Shown here: positions 1-12,100 of the stretch, piece after piece
Layout: each line of letters begins with the position of its first letter
Position numbering within the stretch: the stretch's first letter is position 1
Source: Lytechinus variegatus
Lineage: Eukaryota > Echinodermata > Echinoidea > Temnopleuroida > Toxopneustidae
Assembly (NCBI RefSeq): GCF_018143015.1
Contig: NC_054740.1
Coordinates: 18,149,190 to 18,213,189, forward strand
Length of the DNA: 64,000 nt
Direction of reading: 5' to 3'
Made by a program: the position numbers and the translations under genes
Notes under the pieces: model-generated
Databases searched by the model: none
What the model was told of the DNA's origin: nothing
Seen by the model: the letters and a program-made list of their open reading frames with translations, nothing else

Positions 1-602
1 ATGTATGACTATTATTTATCCATTTACAATATTGGTCCAATTGAAGTACTGCTGTGTTAGAAGTTCAAAGTTAAAAAGAAAATGTAACTTGATGAGCCAG
101 AAGAAATATAATAATGTCCATGTTTGTTTACAAAAGGTTTGAAATAATGGAAGATAGATATCTATCCACATTTAAACAAGACTATATGCAGATCCAGTAT
201 TATATTCAATACTTGAATAAGGGATTAAGAACAGTTTAAGCTTATTGATTAGAATGTTTCATCTAAACATCAATAATATTAGAATAGAAACTGTGTCATC
301 ACATTGACAATACAAAAAAAAAATGTTTAGTCTACATGCTTCCTCATAAGATTGGCGAGTACTTTCAATAATGTGCAGGTCATGATGACAAACCAATGTC
401 ACAAAATCTCTTCAGGACATTGGGAAGTTTGTTGTATTCAAAGTAACAATTATTATATATCTAGTTCAGGTAGTGAACTGAATACTGGCTCATACAGATC
501 AGCTAACAAAGAGGCGATTGGGAGGTTGAATTGTAAACACATATTTCATATTAAACTCCCACCAACAGAAAAGATGTATTCCTATGAGACTTGATAGATC
601 GG

Positions 603-700
603 GGTCGGTTGCAGAAAGAATTACAATTGAACTTAACTCCAAAATTCCAACTCAACTTGAGTTTCAACCAATCGGAAGCAAGCATTTGGAACTTATTTAG
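603..700. repeat. One-ended remnant of the GTTGCAGAAAGA element family
   Basis: GGTTGCAGAAAGAATTACAA followed by AACTCAACTTGAGTTT and TTTCAACCAATC parallels the inner sequence and end of the element at 63228-63382. Only one terminus can be seen, so this copy is truncated. Confidence 0.5.
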
Positions 701-1272
701 ATTTATTGTACTTTCTTCCATAATGGTCTCCTGATGCAAGTTAAAATGTTGCCACACTTGAAATAAGCTTTACTCATTAAAACATAACTTTTCATGTTTT
801 TGATATTACCCCCTTATGATAATGCCGCAATTATATAAACAGGCAGTTCATAAAATACAATGCATAAAGGCATCATTTTTGTAAATCTGAAAATAGAGAA
901 ATAGTGAGAAGAAAATTACATCAGAAAGAAACACAAAATATTATTCTCCCAACGTTTCAAGGTGCAATTAATTAATACATGCCCAATGCATGTCATATTT
1001 CAAGACATTTATTGCCATGGATCACTCACATTCAATGTCTAAACAAACATTCACACCATATACAAAAGTAAATTTTGAATAGAATATAAACTATATACAT
1101 CAATTTTTTTACACACAGCAAGCTAATGAGAGAAAAAAAAGAAATGAACTCAAAATTTGGACAATCTACCACAAATACATTGCAGCATGCAAACCTTCAA
1201 AAGGTAACAGAAACATACACGAACCACTAGAGCATTACCAACATTTACACATTCTACATGTACATATAAAGG

Positions 1273-1453
1273 CCTGGTCACACTGCCCGAGCGTTGTTGG
1301 AGCAGAGAGAAAAAATCATCAACGCTCGCTACCATTCACCATTTTCGATTTCGATTGTTTTTAAATTATTTTCGATTTTTTTCCCCAATTTTGTGAGCGA
1401 AATTCGACCCTCTCTCCCTACCACTCCAACAACGCTCGGGCGGTGTGACCAGG
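1273..1453. repeat. 181-bp inverted-repeat element (CCTGGTCACAC family)
   Basis: The left end CCTGGTCACACTGCCCGAGC is mirrored at the right end as the reverse complement of CCTGGTCACACCGCCCGAGC, continuing into GTTGTTGGAG on both sides (about 30 bp of arms). The interior is T-rich with repeated TTTTCGATTT. It looks like a non-autonomous DNA element. Confidence 0.75.
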
Positions 1454-1713
1454 TTTTAAGTTCTAATACATACAACTGATGCAAAAATTGAACAAGGCCA
1501 AAGAATCCTTAAAAAAGGGATGCTCTAATGAATACGCACAATATCTTTGGATTACTCTTCTCCTCAATGTCATCAAATGGCACTATTAATCATTATCACC
1601 TGAACAGTGACAGAACTCTTTTAAAAGCTTTGAATAAGGATTTTATAACAAATTTTAAACCCAATATACAAATTATTTAAGTTTGTTATATTACAAAGCG
1701 AGCTACATAGACC

Positions 1714-1845
1714 AGAGCCATGTGACACAAAGGTTAGAGATCGATCTTAGGGTTGATTTTATAACTGATTTCATTGATTATTGTGAATTATCCTTTGTAA
1801 AAATGCTCCCTACAATCGATTACTAACCTTTATATTACAGGGCCC
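1714..1845. repeat. Inverted-repeat element, GGGCCCTGT family, copy A
   Basis: The right end reads, reversed, GGGCCCTGTAATATAAAGG then TTAGTAATCGATTG; the left end reads GAGCCATGTGACACAAAGG then TTAGAGATCGATC. The centre ATTGATTATTGTG recurs in the related copy at 8279-8376. Confidence 0.65.
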
Positions 1846-3092
1846 AGTAATGGACGGAGAATTCCAGCAGTATTATTCAATATTCTCGTTATCCCCCAAA
1901 CAAAAAGGTACATTCATATACTCCAAATTATTATATATATAGGAATGTGGTTCTTATGTACAATTATTCCATCTCAGTCCTTGTAATCAAGCTATCCTGT
2001 CAACAAACAAAATACTCCAAATTCTTTGTGCTGTGCTTTGAAATCATTCAAACGTTAATCTAGATGCTTCATTATTTGACTGTAAAATCAAATACTTATA
2101 ATGAATCCCAAAACAGGGAGAGGGGAAAAATTACTTCAGGAATGTTGAAGCTTGACTTTGAAAGGTATTTGTTGAACACTTTCTTTTTGCCAAAATTATG
2201 ATGACATTCAATGTATATATTTTTACAATTTCATTAATCGTATCTATACAATCATAAATGTTCATGTATTTTTAAATGAACAAAGAAGACTAACAGACTT
2301 TGCAAAGAGAATTACCATAAAATATATCAAAGATTTTAACATTTCACAGATTTAACATTTTTCCTACAATCCTTGCTAAAAATTATTCAAAATCTAATTC
2401 ATAAGATAATAGAAAAGCTTATTTAAGTATATACTATAGAGGAGAAAGCCATATTGTTGCTAAATAATCTCTCTTTTGGCATGAAGAATAAATTCTTGAA
2501 AGAACACTTTATTTTGCATCACACACAGAAAAGACCTTATTTACTAGCCATTACCACTGCTCAACATAAATGGCAAACATCATCCATGACATGTATACGC
2601 TAGTTCACACTTGGAACGACAAAGCTAGGAACATTTTTCATGGTATTCAGCATTTTGAGACAAAGCAACTCACTTTGATCAATACACACTTGTTATATGC
2701 TTCACATCTTCAAAAAAATTGTCCAGAGTTGCACGGACAAAATCAAATACAAAGATTTCATTATGGTGTTATGACTCAAGATATATGATTTCATAGTGAT
2801 TTCATTATCCTAAAGGTTATCTTGAATGTCACCAGTTTGTCTGCGCTACTTTGGACAAAATTCTAGCATTTAGTGCTAACTTGCATCATATCCCAATGAA
2901 TCTGTAAACAAAAATGTTGCCGAGCTTTATCAAGCCAAGTCTAAACATGCCATACAGATAAACTTTAAACTCCAAAACCTGCATCATATTTCTATTCATC
3001 TACACACATTGGAATGCATTCATCATCATCTGGTTACTGCTGATCTTTGGCAGCCTTATCAAGGCATTTAACTTCCTCTGTTTTATTCCAGT

Positions 3093-6000
3093 TCATTCGG
3101 ATCCTGTACATGAAACACAAAAAATAGAGCAAAGGCAGATATGAGTTATGTCTGACATGGAGGTTTTTCATTTTACAGAAGGTATCTATTTCTGAGAAGA
3201 CAGCTAAACAACTTGTCTGTCATACAGTGTATGAAGACACATGGCTTGACTACAAATACTATAATCTTGCTATTTCGCATTACACTTACAATGCAAAAAC
3301 TCTTTATGCAGTCAACCTAGTAAGTCAACCTCTCAAAACTTTGCCCAAGTCAAAGGTATCAAAAGTCTCCCAATGCAATTCAATTGTCCCAGACAAAATC
3401 ATTTGATTATTCTCAGCTAATCACACTTAGACCTCAAAGGTGGAATCAATATTCTACTCCAGTGCAAGATAACTGGATATGCCATGGACATATAAAATAA
3501 AATATCAACTTGTATTTCTTTAAACTGAAAGTATTTGGCAAGGTCAATGAAATGGGAACTATGAAAGATAATCTTTGTCTCACCTATCTCTCCAGGATTG
3601 CCTTCAATGATACCATTCTCAACTGGTGCTCCTTCAGGAGCTCTCAGGGCCATTGGGTCTCCTGCTAGCTGAGCTTCTCCATCTACCATCGTCTCCAGGA
3701 CTCCTTGAACTCCATCAGTATTTGTCTGTTCCTTCGTCATCTGACTCTCAAGGGTATTCTGTCATTAGATACAGGGATTACAACAAAGATTTATTTCAAC
3801 TATTTATAAAAAATCATACAAGAAAAGAGTTACATAGTGATGATGGGGCCATAAAGAAATATTAAAGAAACTTACGAAACGTTGCAGTTTGGGATTAATT
3901 AGATGTAAGATAGTGGAAGACTATGATCTGAAATCATTAATAGTTTTAATGTTTGAACGCTGCAGCAAAGGGGGTCTCATGTTGTTTTAATTTGTTATAT
4001 CATATACAGTTGACGGTAATACAAACCACTTACTGGTGTGAAGCAAAACATACCCAATATATGACTGGCATTCACCAATTTTCAGTTTCTGGAGGTATGA
4101 ACATCTAGCTATATTAGGAACTTGCACAAGTATTGATCATTTCAACAGAAAAGAAAATCAGAGAAGTATAGTACATTGAAGTAATTGAGATTGAAAATAC
4201 AGAGAAATCTGTTTAATACCTATTACTTTAACAAGAAACCTACCTGTGTTATTACAGTAAGCTTTGAAGGTAGGTCATCTAGAGTGATTTCTTCATTGTT
4301 GTTCTCTCCCACTGTAGCCTGTGAAGTATCCTGTGGTGTGCTATCATCCGTGGTCTCCTTGGGTTCTGATGCAGGAGCCGGTGCAGGAGCTGGATCTTTC
4401 TCAAGACTCTCCTGTCTTGAGATATTCTCCTTCTGACTAGCATCCGATTCAACAGGGATCTCTGTGCTCATTGTTGTATCATCCTGAAACACAATAGAAA
4501 TTGAATACTCAATAATATCACTAGATTAAGTGTAATAATACGTTCTTGATGTTCTTTTTTCCCCTTACCTCAAAGAGTTATTCTCTGAATGTTCGCACAG
4601 CTGTTAAATCTAATGCTTGTTCATATTTCAATTTAACACTAGTTTCATGCTTAGTCTCAAATTTCATGGATGAAAATGGTCCTTTGTCTGCAATTTTTTA
4701 CACAGATTTCTGACATTTTATGAAGGACTACTAGTTCAAAGTTTGGATAGCTTGATACTGCAATACTGCCTTATAGCGGAAGAAGAAAAAATGTCATAAG
4801 TCAAAGTTTAGAGACATCCAAGAGGACAGTGTTAATTAATCTGAATTCAATACCATAATCGATTTATGATGGCTTTAAGAAATATCCAAGTGACAAGCAT
4901 TCAACAAAGAATATTTTAGTTAACTCACCACACTGTCAACTTCGCCATCGGCGTTGGCTGCTCCAATTCTTGTGATTGTCTCTTCTACAGCTTCTCCTAG
5001 ATGGTCTGAGTCATCTTCTTCTTCTCCACTACCAATACTGAGAAGTGAAACAAAATTATCAAATATGACATTCAATATCACTGATCAAGAATTATGCTTA
5101 ATACAGAGCTGCCAACCTGAAAAGGAACATTTCAGTATTTTTGAAGCTGAAAATCAGTATTTCGGTGAGGAAATCAGTATTTTCAGAAAATACCATACCA
5201 TAGGACCACACATACATGTACAACTGAAACTATAGAAATCAGTATTTTACTTGAAACTATCAGTATTCTCACTTTTCAGTACTAAATACTGAAAATCAGT
5301 ACTACTTGGCAGCTCTGTAATAATACCTCATTACATAAGGGCAATTCAATAGAAAAACCTCAGACTCAGATTTATTTTCCTCCACTTTTACCCCACTTCA
5401 TGAATGACATTACTTGATGAAAGTCATGCACAAGAGGTTGCATGTACATACTTTATACAATTCCCCGTGATGAATTATAAGTGGGTAAAGAATGGATTAC
5501 TAATCAATTTTAGATCATAAAGGAATACACAACTCAGCATTTTGTTGAGGAAAGTTTGAATAAAATTTACAATGAGCTTTAAAAAATATGTCTGACAGAC
5601 CCTATTTGTAACTTTTGTGTAATTTCATTCCAAAATGATGTATTTTTCCACACGATTTGAAAATTTTTACTTACTATGTAACTCCTTTTGATTCACTCAT
5701 GGAAAGCTCAATCTGTAAATGATCCACACTCTGAGGCTCACTGTCTCTGTTTAAAAACAAAGGTATAATGACAATCATTATGATATGAAAAACATCTGTC
5801 AGTCTATATAGAATTCATGATTACTTGCATGTACATGCAACAGTAGTATCTTTGATCAAGTTCACCCAAGTCATTTATAAAATTCATCCTACAAAATCAA
5901 TATCACCAAAATATAAATTTCTTTTCCTATTATTACAGATTACTTCATGGTATTACGATTCATTTTAAAAGCATATACTCTAAACTAAACAAATTGTGGA

Positions 6001-6137
6001 ACAGGTTCATATCTATCACCAGGACATTTATTTCTCATCAAAAGAATGGATCAGCACCAGAAATCAATAAAAATAAACAGTACTCACTCTTCTCTATCAC
6101 TGATATCCACTTGTGTTGCTAACATATCATCTCTCAT
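3093..6137 (-). other. PCM1: PCM1 C-terminal tail block, residues 2060-2277
   Basis: Exons in transcript order: 6088-6137, 5675-5746, 4929-5037, 4244-4483, 3584-3758, 3093-3103 (coding part of the last exon). The tail is acidic, with a PAPAPAPA run, and keeps the DLPSKLT motif (residues 2205-2211) that matches DLPLKLT near the end of human PCM1. The last exon adds only GSE and a TGA. A hexamer AATAAA lies a few bases after the stop on the coding strand (plus 3084-3089); it seems too close to be the working polyadenylation signal. Confidence 0.88.
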
Positions 6138-9100
6138 CTGAAAACACAACAAATCAAGAAGAAAAATATGGTAATATAAAATGTTGCATTTTACTCATAC
6201 AAGTCCCATAATCTTTCAAAAGTTAGCAAAAGTCTAATTTTAAGCATGGCAACTAAAACCCCATGAACAATGTGAACCCTAATCTATTTATATTACAATG
6301 ATTGGTTTGTGTAATAGAAATAATAAGAGGCATCCGTAGAACAGTTCAGAGTCTAAAGGTAGAAAAATACAGAGCAAATTATGCTGAAAAACAAAGAAAA
6401 CCACAATGAACTAATTGTAACTTGTCATTTACCCCCCCAAAAAAAAAAAATAAATAAATGAAAAAATAAAAAATAATAATAATGAAAACCATGTCATTCC
6501 ACAAATAAAATGTTTTTTTAAAACCCATACTGAGAAGAAAGAATGATACAGAGGAAATAATTCACAGGAAATCAAAAGGTAACAAATACCATGGTGTCTG
6601 ACTTACATTTCCTAGTTCTTCTTCTTCATATCTAGAAGCTACTGCCATAGCAGTCTCTAATGCTTGTTCCATCACACCTCCACCAGACCTATCATCCTGT
6701 TGCTGTCTTCCCTGAGGATGCCTCTGTTGGACAGTATCATCTTCATCTGATGACGACTCATCTGAACTGCTTTCTCCTACAATCAGAAGAGTAGAAATTG
6801 CTTTAAATTGTACCAACAAAATACCTACTACATTAAACAAATCATGTCTTAATTGCTGAGAATGTATCATTTAACCAATTATCCCCCAACACCCACTTTT
6901 TTACCATGATTAATCAAAACGACAAGCTTTTCAACTTTCTAAACACCATCATCTACAAAGATGGCAGCTCTTTCTCACACAGACGAGTCAAACTTCACTC
7001 ACTTTGCGATGTAACATTTTAAGTATGGGATCTAGCTGTATGAAACAAATGTCAACCTAAAATTCTAAGATCAATGTATTACAAAAACAAGATCAATAAC
7101 ATTAAAATGTGCATGAAGAAATTAATTTGATTATTTTACATCATTAAAACAGTTGTTTTGCCTGGTATATGGCTTCGCAAGAAATATAAAAAAAGAACTA
7201 ATAATCACCTTCTCCCGTTACTTGATCTTGAGCCGTGCCAGTCTCTGTGCCAGTTTCCGTCTGCTCCTCTTCTTCATCGTCTTCATCATCATCATCCTCG
7301 TCGTCGTCATCATCATCTCGTTTCGCAGCTTCTTGTTTGAGTTTGTTACCAGCTGTATCAAGGTCTTGCATGAGTCTGAAGAATGCTAGTTCATTGAAAA
7401 GAATCTCAGAGATATCCACCAACAGATCCTCACCACACTCACGCATCCTGATAGAAGAAATAATACATCATGTTTCACAAGGTTTATCTTCAGGACACAT
7501 ACATTTATTCTTATCATCAGAGTCGCTCATACCATATCAAGAATAATAACTATAAAGCAGCATTTCTCTAGTTAAATGACAAAATGCCAACTTTGCAACT
7601 TCCAAGGTTGCTAACAAGTCAAGGACCCCTTTTCATATCAAAATGTTCATTTTTAAAAAAATTGAAAATTTTATCAAACATCAGCCCCAACATTAGCGAA
7701 CTTATCAACAATGCGATAGCATTGAATTTACAAATCTAACTACCTCATAAAATATACCACTTAAATCATTAAAATGAAGATGACTTCTACATCCTTGAAA
7801 ATGAAAGAGTAAAGCCAAAGAGGAAGAAGAAACTCACTTTCTACCGGAGAACTTGGCAAGAGAGTCTTCCAGGATAGAGCCAAGCTGCCTATTGAAGAAG
7901 CGAACAAATTCCCTGCTCTCATCTTTCTGCCTTGCCAGACCTAGCACCAAACGTCTGATGTAGGCAAGTAGCTGCGGAGAGCACACATCATCCATGTGTT
8001 CCTTGAGATATGGAATCACCTCCTGCATGATGCCTTTGATCTGGAGGTCTAGCTGACGAGTGTCGATCCGAGGGTACTGCTCAGGGAAGAAAATTCAAAA
8101 TCATTAATTCCTTGAGAAATACATGTAAAACTAATTCAAATGGGTGAATAGTTCTACAGCAAATAGGAATATTCTAAATAATACAATTGAAAACTATTGT
8201 TGAAATAAAAACATCACTAAAAAGTAAATGGATTATATTTTTACATTCTAGTCCTCTCCCTTCCCCTGTACGTGTTGTGGGCCTTGTAACATAGAGCTGA
8301 GCGATTGATCTTTGCACTGGTTTCTAAACTCAGTTGCATTGATTATTGTGTATGATCAGTCATGCAACAGGGCCCTGGCAAGTTTTATTTCCTCCCAGAA
8401 ATATCATTAAGTTTTCTTAAAGATACAATAATCTATGACAATAACCTCATGAAAAATACCAACTTTTCGATGAATGTGAATGATTCAAATGCTGTACAAA
8501 ATGGAATATGGCAAACTGAACTCACTGGCAGATCAGAAAAGGAGCTTTCACTGCCCATATCTTGAGCTGAACTATTGCTAGTCATATCTGAAGCTGACAT
8601 AGTACTCCGTTCCTTGGCATTGTCTATTGAACTGATTCCAGAAGCAGCCTCAGCCTCTGCCTTTAGCCTCTCATATTCTCTCATCCGCTGAAAGAAAAAA
8701 TAATCATAAATGGGAACTTTTTATATGAATTTCACAAGAACAATGGATAAGGTTTTGATATATTTCATAATATTCAGTTCTTGTTTAGTTATAGGTAAAA
8801 AATCTGAACAGGATAATAAAAAGAATCTTAGGAAAAGAGATTGTACCATGTGATTGGAACAATAGTGGCAATACTAACCTAAATAATCAATATTCTGATA
8901 TTCAAATAAAACAATTATTTGATAGTCATGCAAATTACAAAACTTTATTTTCAATTTTGTTCAAAGTGATACATCTAAAAAATTCATAGTTCAATACACC
9001 TTGAGAAAAAAAAGTAAGAGTTCAATTAAACTAGAAAAGAAATTGGGAATATATATATATCTACATAGAGTAAGTGCTATACATCATTTTACCTTCAATG

Positions 9101-12100
9101 CCTTATCAAGATGAATGACAGTGTCTCCTAGGTCTTCATTAGCAAAACCGAATTCTCCCCGTCCTAATGATGGAGGTGTTGAGAGTGAACTGGCAGAGTC
9201 TACATTCTCAATGTAATCATATTGATCATCTTCCAGCAAGGCATAGGATGACTCATGTGGCTTCTGAAGGTTAGCACCAAACAGACGAGCCTGGTTGGAA
9301 AAAAGACAATATTTGCATACCTGTAAATTTTTTGTATATACTGAATGATGGGAAACTTGACCTTTGGCTTTAAGACCTCAAAAACTTATCAGTGCATACA
9401 AGACCAAAGTTTGAGTTAATCTCCCAGCAGGATAAATGTGGGATTGATGAAAGTAAAACCATGAACCTGATGCTTCCAGCAACCACCTATGGTGGGAAGA
9501 GGAATTCCAATATCTATTCTTTCTTGTTGCACAACCTAAACACTTCCAAGAAAATGTGAATTATCAATATGAAAGTGATACTTACACAGTAACACAGAAC
9601 TAAAAATAACTTCTACGAGCATGCAAATATTACTCATGACCAATACCCTGACCAATTCAGCCATTTGACTATGACTCAGGTTTTTTAATCATAGAATCAG
9701 AATATTACCTTGATTTCTTCCTCATCTGATGTAATAAAGCTCTCACTAGGGGTTTGCTCTGATCCTGCAAAGTTCATCCATGCTGGCATTGGCTGCAAAT
9801 AAGAAAGAAGAAAATACGTAAATGATTAGTTGAACCACATCATATAAAGAACATTACATTTTAGTAATAGTCACTTTCACCACACACAAAATAAGTATCA
9901 TCAAAAAATGCTAACAGCAGCAACACACTCTATCAAGAGAAGACAATAAAAAATGCAAATGTCATTCTGAATCTAGGATAGAATTGTTCAGTTTTTCATT
10001 TACAAACACTATTAAGGCATTTTCTGTCATTGACAGCACATTAATATGCTCAAGAAGCCTCTGTGCATCACTGCGTGAAAACTCTAATGATTTGAATCAA
10101 ATATGATATTTGTATTCCATGTACAATGTTGAATACTCACCCTCTCTGATGGCAGGGTAGGGGCCTCTGATGCTGAAGCATTAGTATTATCATCAGTGAG
10201 ATACTTTGAGACAAGGTCCTGTAGGGCGTAGAGCGCCCTCTGTCGTAGGTAGTCTGAATTGAGCATCTGAAGCTCACGGAACAGCTCGATGAGGAAGTGC
10301 GGTCTGGTCTCGTTTTGAGAGATGAGTGATGCTACTTCTGAGTAGATAGATTCACGGAGGGCTTCAAAGAGAGAGAACTCACTCCCTGCATCAGACTCAC
10401 TGAGAGATTAGAGAGAGAGGTTGAACATATTATAATGAGTGCAAAGAACTCCATGACCACATACATTTGTATGTAAGGAAATGGGCAAAGGAAAAAAAAT
10501 AACCACACAGATATCTTAAACTCCAATGCAGATGCTTTATATGGCACACACAATTTATAATTGACAAAATTTTGAATTCATTTGACTGACAATAATTAAT
10601 ATACCTCAGACAGCAAGCATCTTGACTCAAAGAATAGCACTTTCGCCAACTTAAAATCTTTTAAAAAAAAATACCATTTTGTACACGTTAAAAATTATGA
10701 AAACACAAAAAAATATACTTACAGTTCACTAGTCTGTGACCTGATTGACCTGTCAGTGTCTTGCTGTACTTGCTGCTGCTGCTGCTGACCTCTGCCCTTT
10801 GACCTTCCTCCATTGTTACCCTTATCACTCATATCACCGGGTAGACTAGACATAGAGACTGTGCTTGCAATGCTAGCAGTGTCTAGGAATGCAGTCCCAC
10901 TGATGGAGGAACTTAACCCTGTACCCATCTTGGGTCCAAGAAGCTTGGCTAGACGTGCACTGGGTTGGTTGGACTGGCTTGATAGCTGAGCTCTGGCTTG
11001 GGATGCACTGCTTGGCATTGGATGTTTGCCTGAGGAATTACATGGGGAAAAGCAGGATTATTTTTCATCTTTCTTCACAAGATGTATTAAATGCTTAACA
11101 ATTGAAAAAACAGAGTAAATGAACAGTGCCAGAGGTTTGTCTTAATTTTGAGGGATTGAAAAAAACCCAACATATGATACATGTAATGGGAGACTTAATG
11201 ATTTAAGAATATGAACAATATCATTAACATTATAATCATCAATACTATCAATATCATTATCAACATCATCATCATGATCATTATTACCTTCTCTGTTAGA
11301 TGATGTATTTGATCTCTGACTTCCTAACTCATCCCGTAATCTCCTCTGCTGCTCTCTGTAATAATAAAAAAATAACAATACAAAATTGACGCTGAAATCC
11401 AGGGTCTACTAACCATATGAAGAAGTTGAGCAAATATTCTTTTAATTAGAAATCTTACAAATGCAATAAATTGTGGTATAGTTTTAAACAAGTGGAATGC
11501 TTCTGGCCGTCTCACCTGCATCACGCGGTTCAATATAGCAGCAGTGCTGACTTTGAATACTACTCTAACTCGCACAAGATGTTCAGCGATACATGGTTAC
11601 TCTTATGTCCACTTTTTATGAACTAGACCAATAAACTTACAGAGATATGATGGTTATTCAACAAAAAACCCCAACATGGCCAAAGTTCATTGACCTTACA
11701 TGACCTGTGACCTTGATCATGTGACCTGAAACTCGCACAGGATGTTCAGTGATACTTGATTACTCTTATGTACAAGTTTCATGAATCAGATCCATAAACT
11801 TTCAAAGTTATGATGGTGATTCAACAGATACACCCAGTTCGGCCAAAGTTCATTGACCTTTGACCTTCGTCATGTGACCTGAAACGCTCACAGGATGTTC
11901 AGAGATACTTGATTACTATAATGTCCAAGTTTAATGAACTAGACCAATAAACTTTCAAAGTTATGATGGTAATTCAACAGATACCCCCAATTCGGCCAAA
12001 GTTCATTGACCCTAAATGACCTTTGACCTTAATCATGAGACCTGAAACTTGCACAAAATGTTCAGTGATGCTTGATTACTATTATGTCCAAGTTTCATGA

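Larger units (their letters stand above)
1..3092. other. PCM1: 3' flank of PCM1, repeats only
   Basis: This stretch follows the PCM1 stop codon on the minus strand and may hold its 3'UTR. Several AATAAA hexamers occur on the minus strand (plus TTTATT, for example near 1006 and 2508), so the end is undecided. Three inverted-repeat elements or remnants lie here (about 603-700, 1273-1453, 1714-1845). I see no exon of another gene; the short ORFs have no recognisable content. Confidence 0.5.

Noticed and set aside
3084-3089. AATAAA just after the PCM1 stop as its polyadenylation signal
   Set aside because: It would leave almost no 3'UTR; chance occurrence in AT-rich DNA is more likely, though I cannot rule it out.
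7235-7546. Serine-rich plus-strand frame
   Set aside because: It is the antisense of the acidic GAT/GAC tract in the PCM1 exon 7209-7447.
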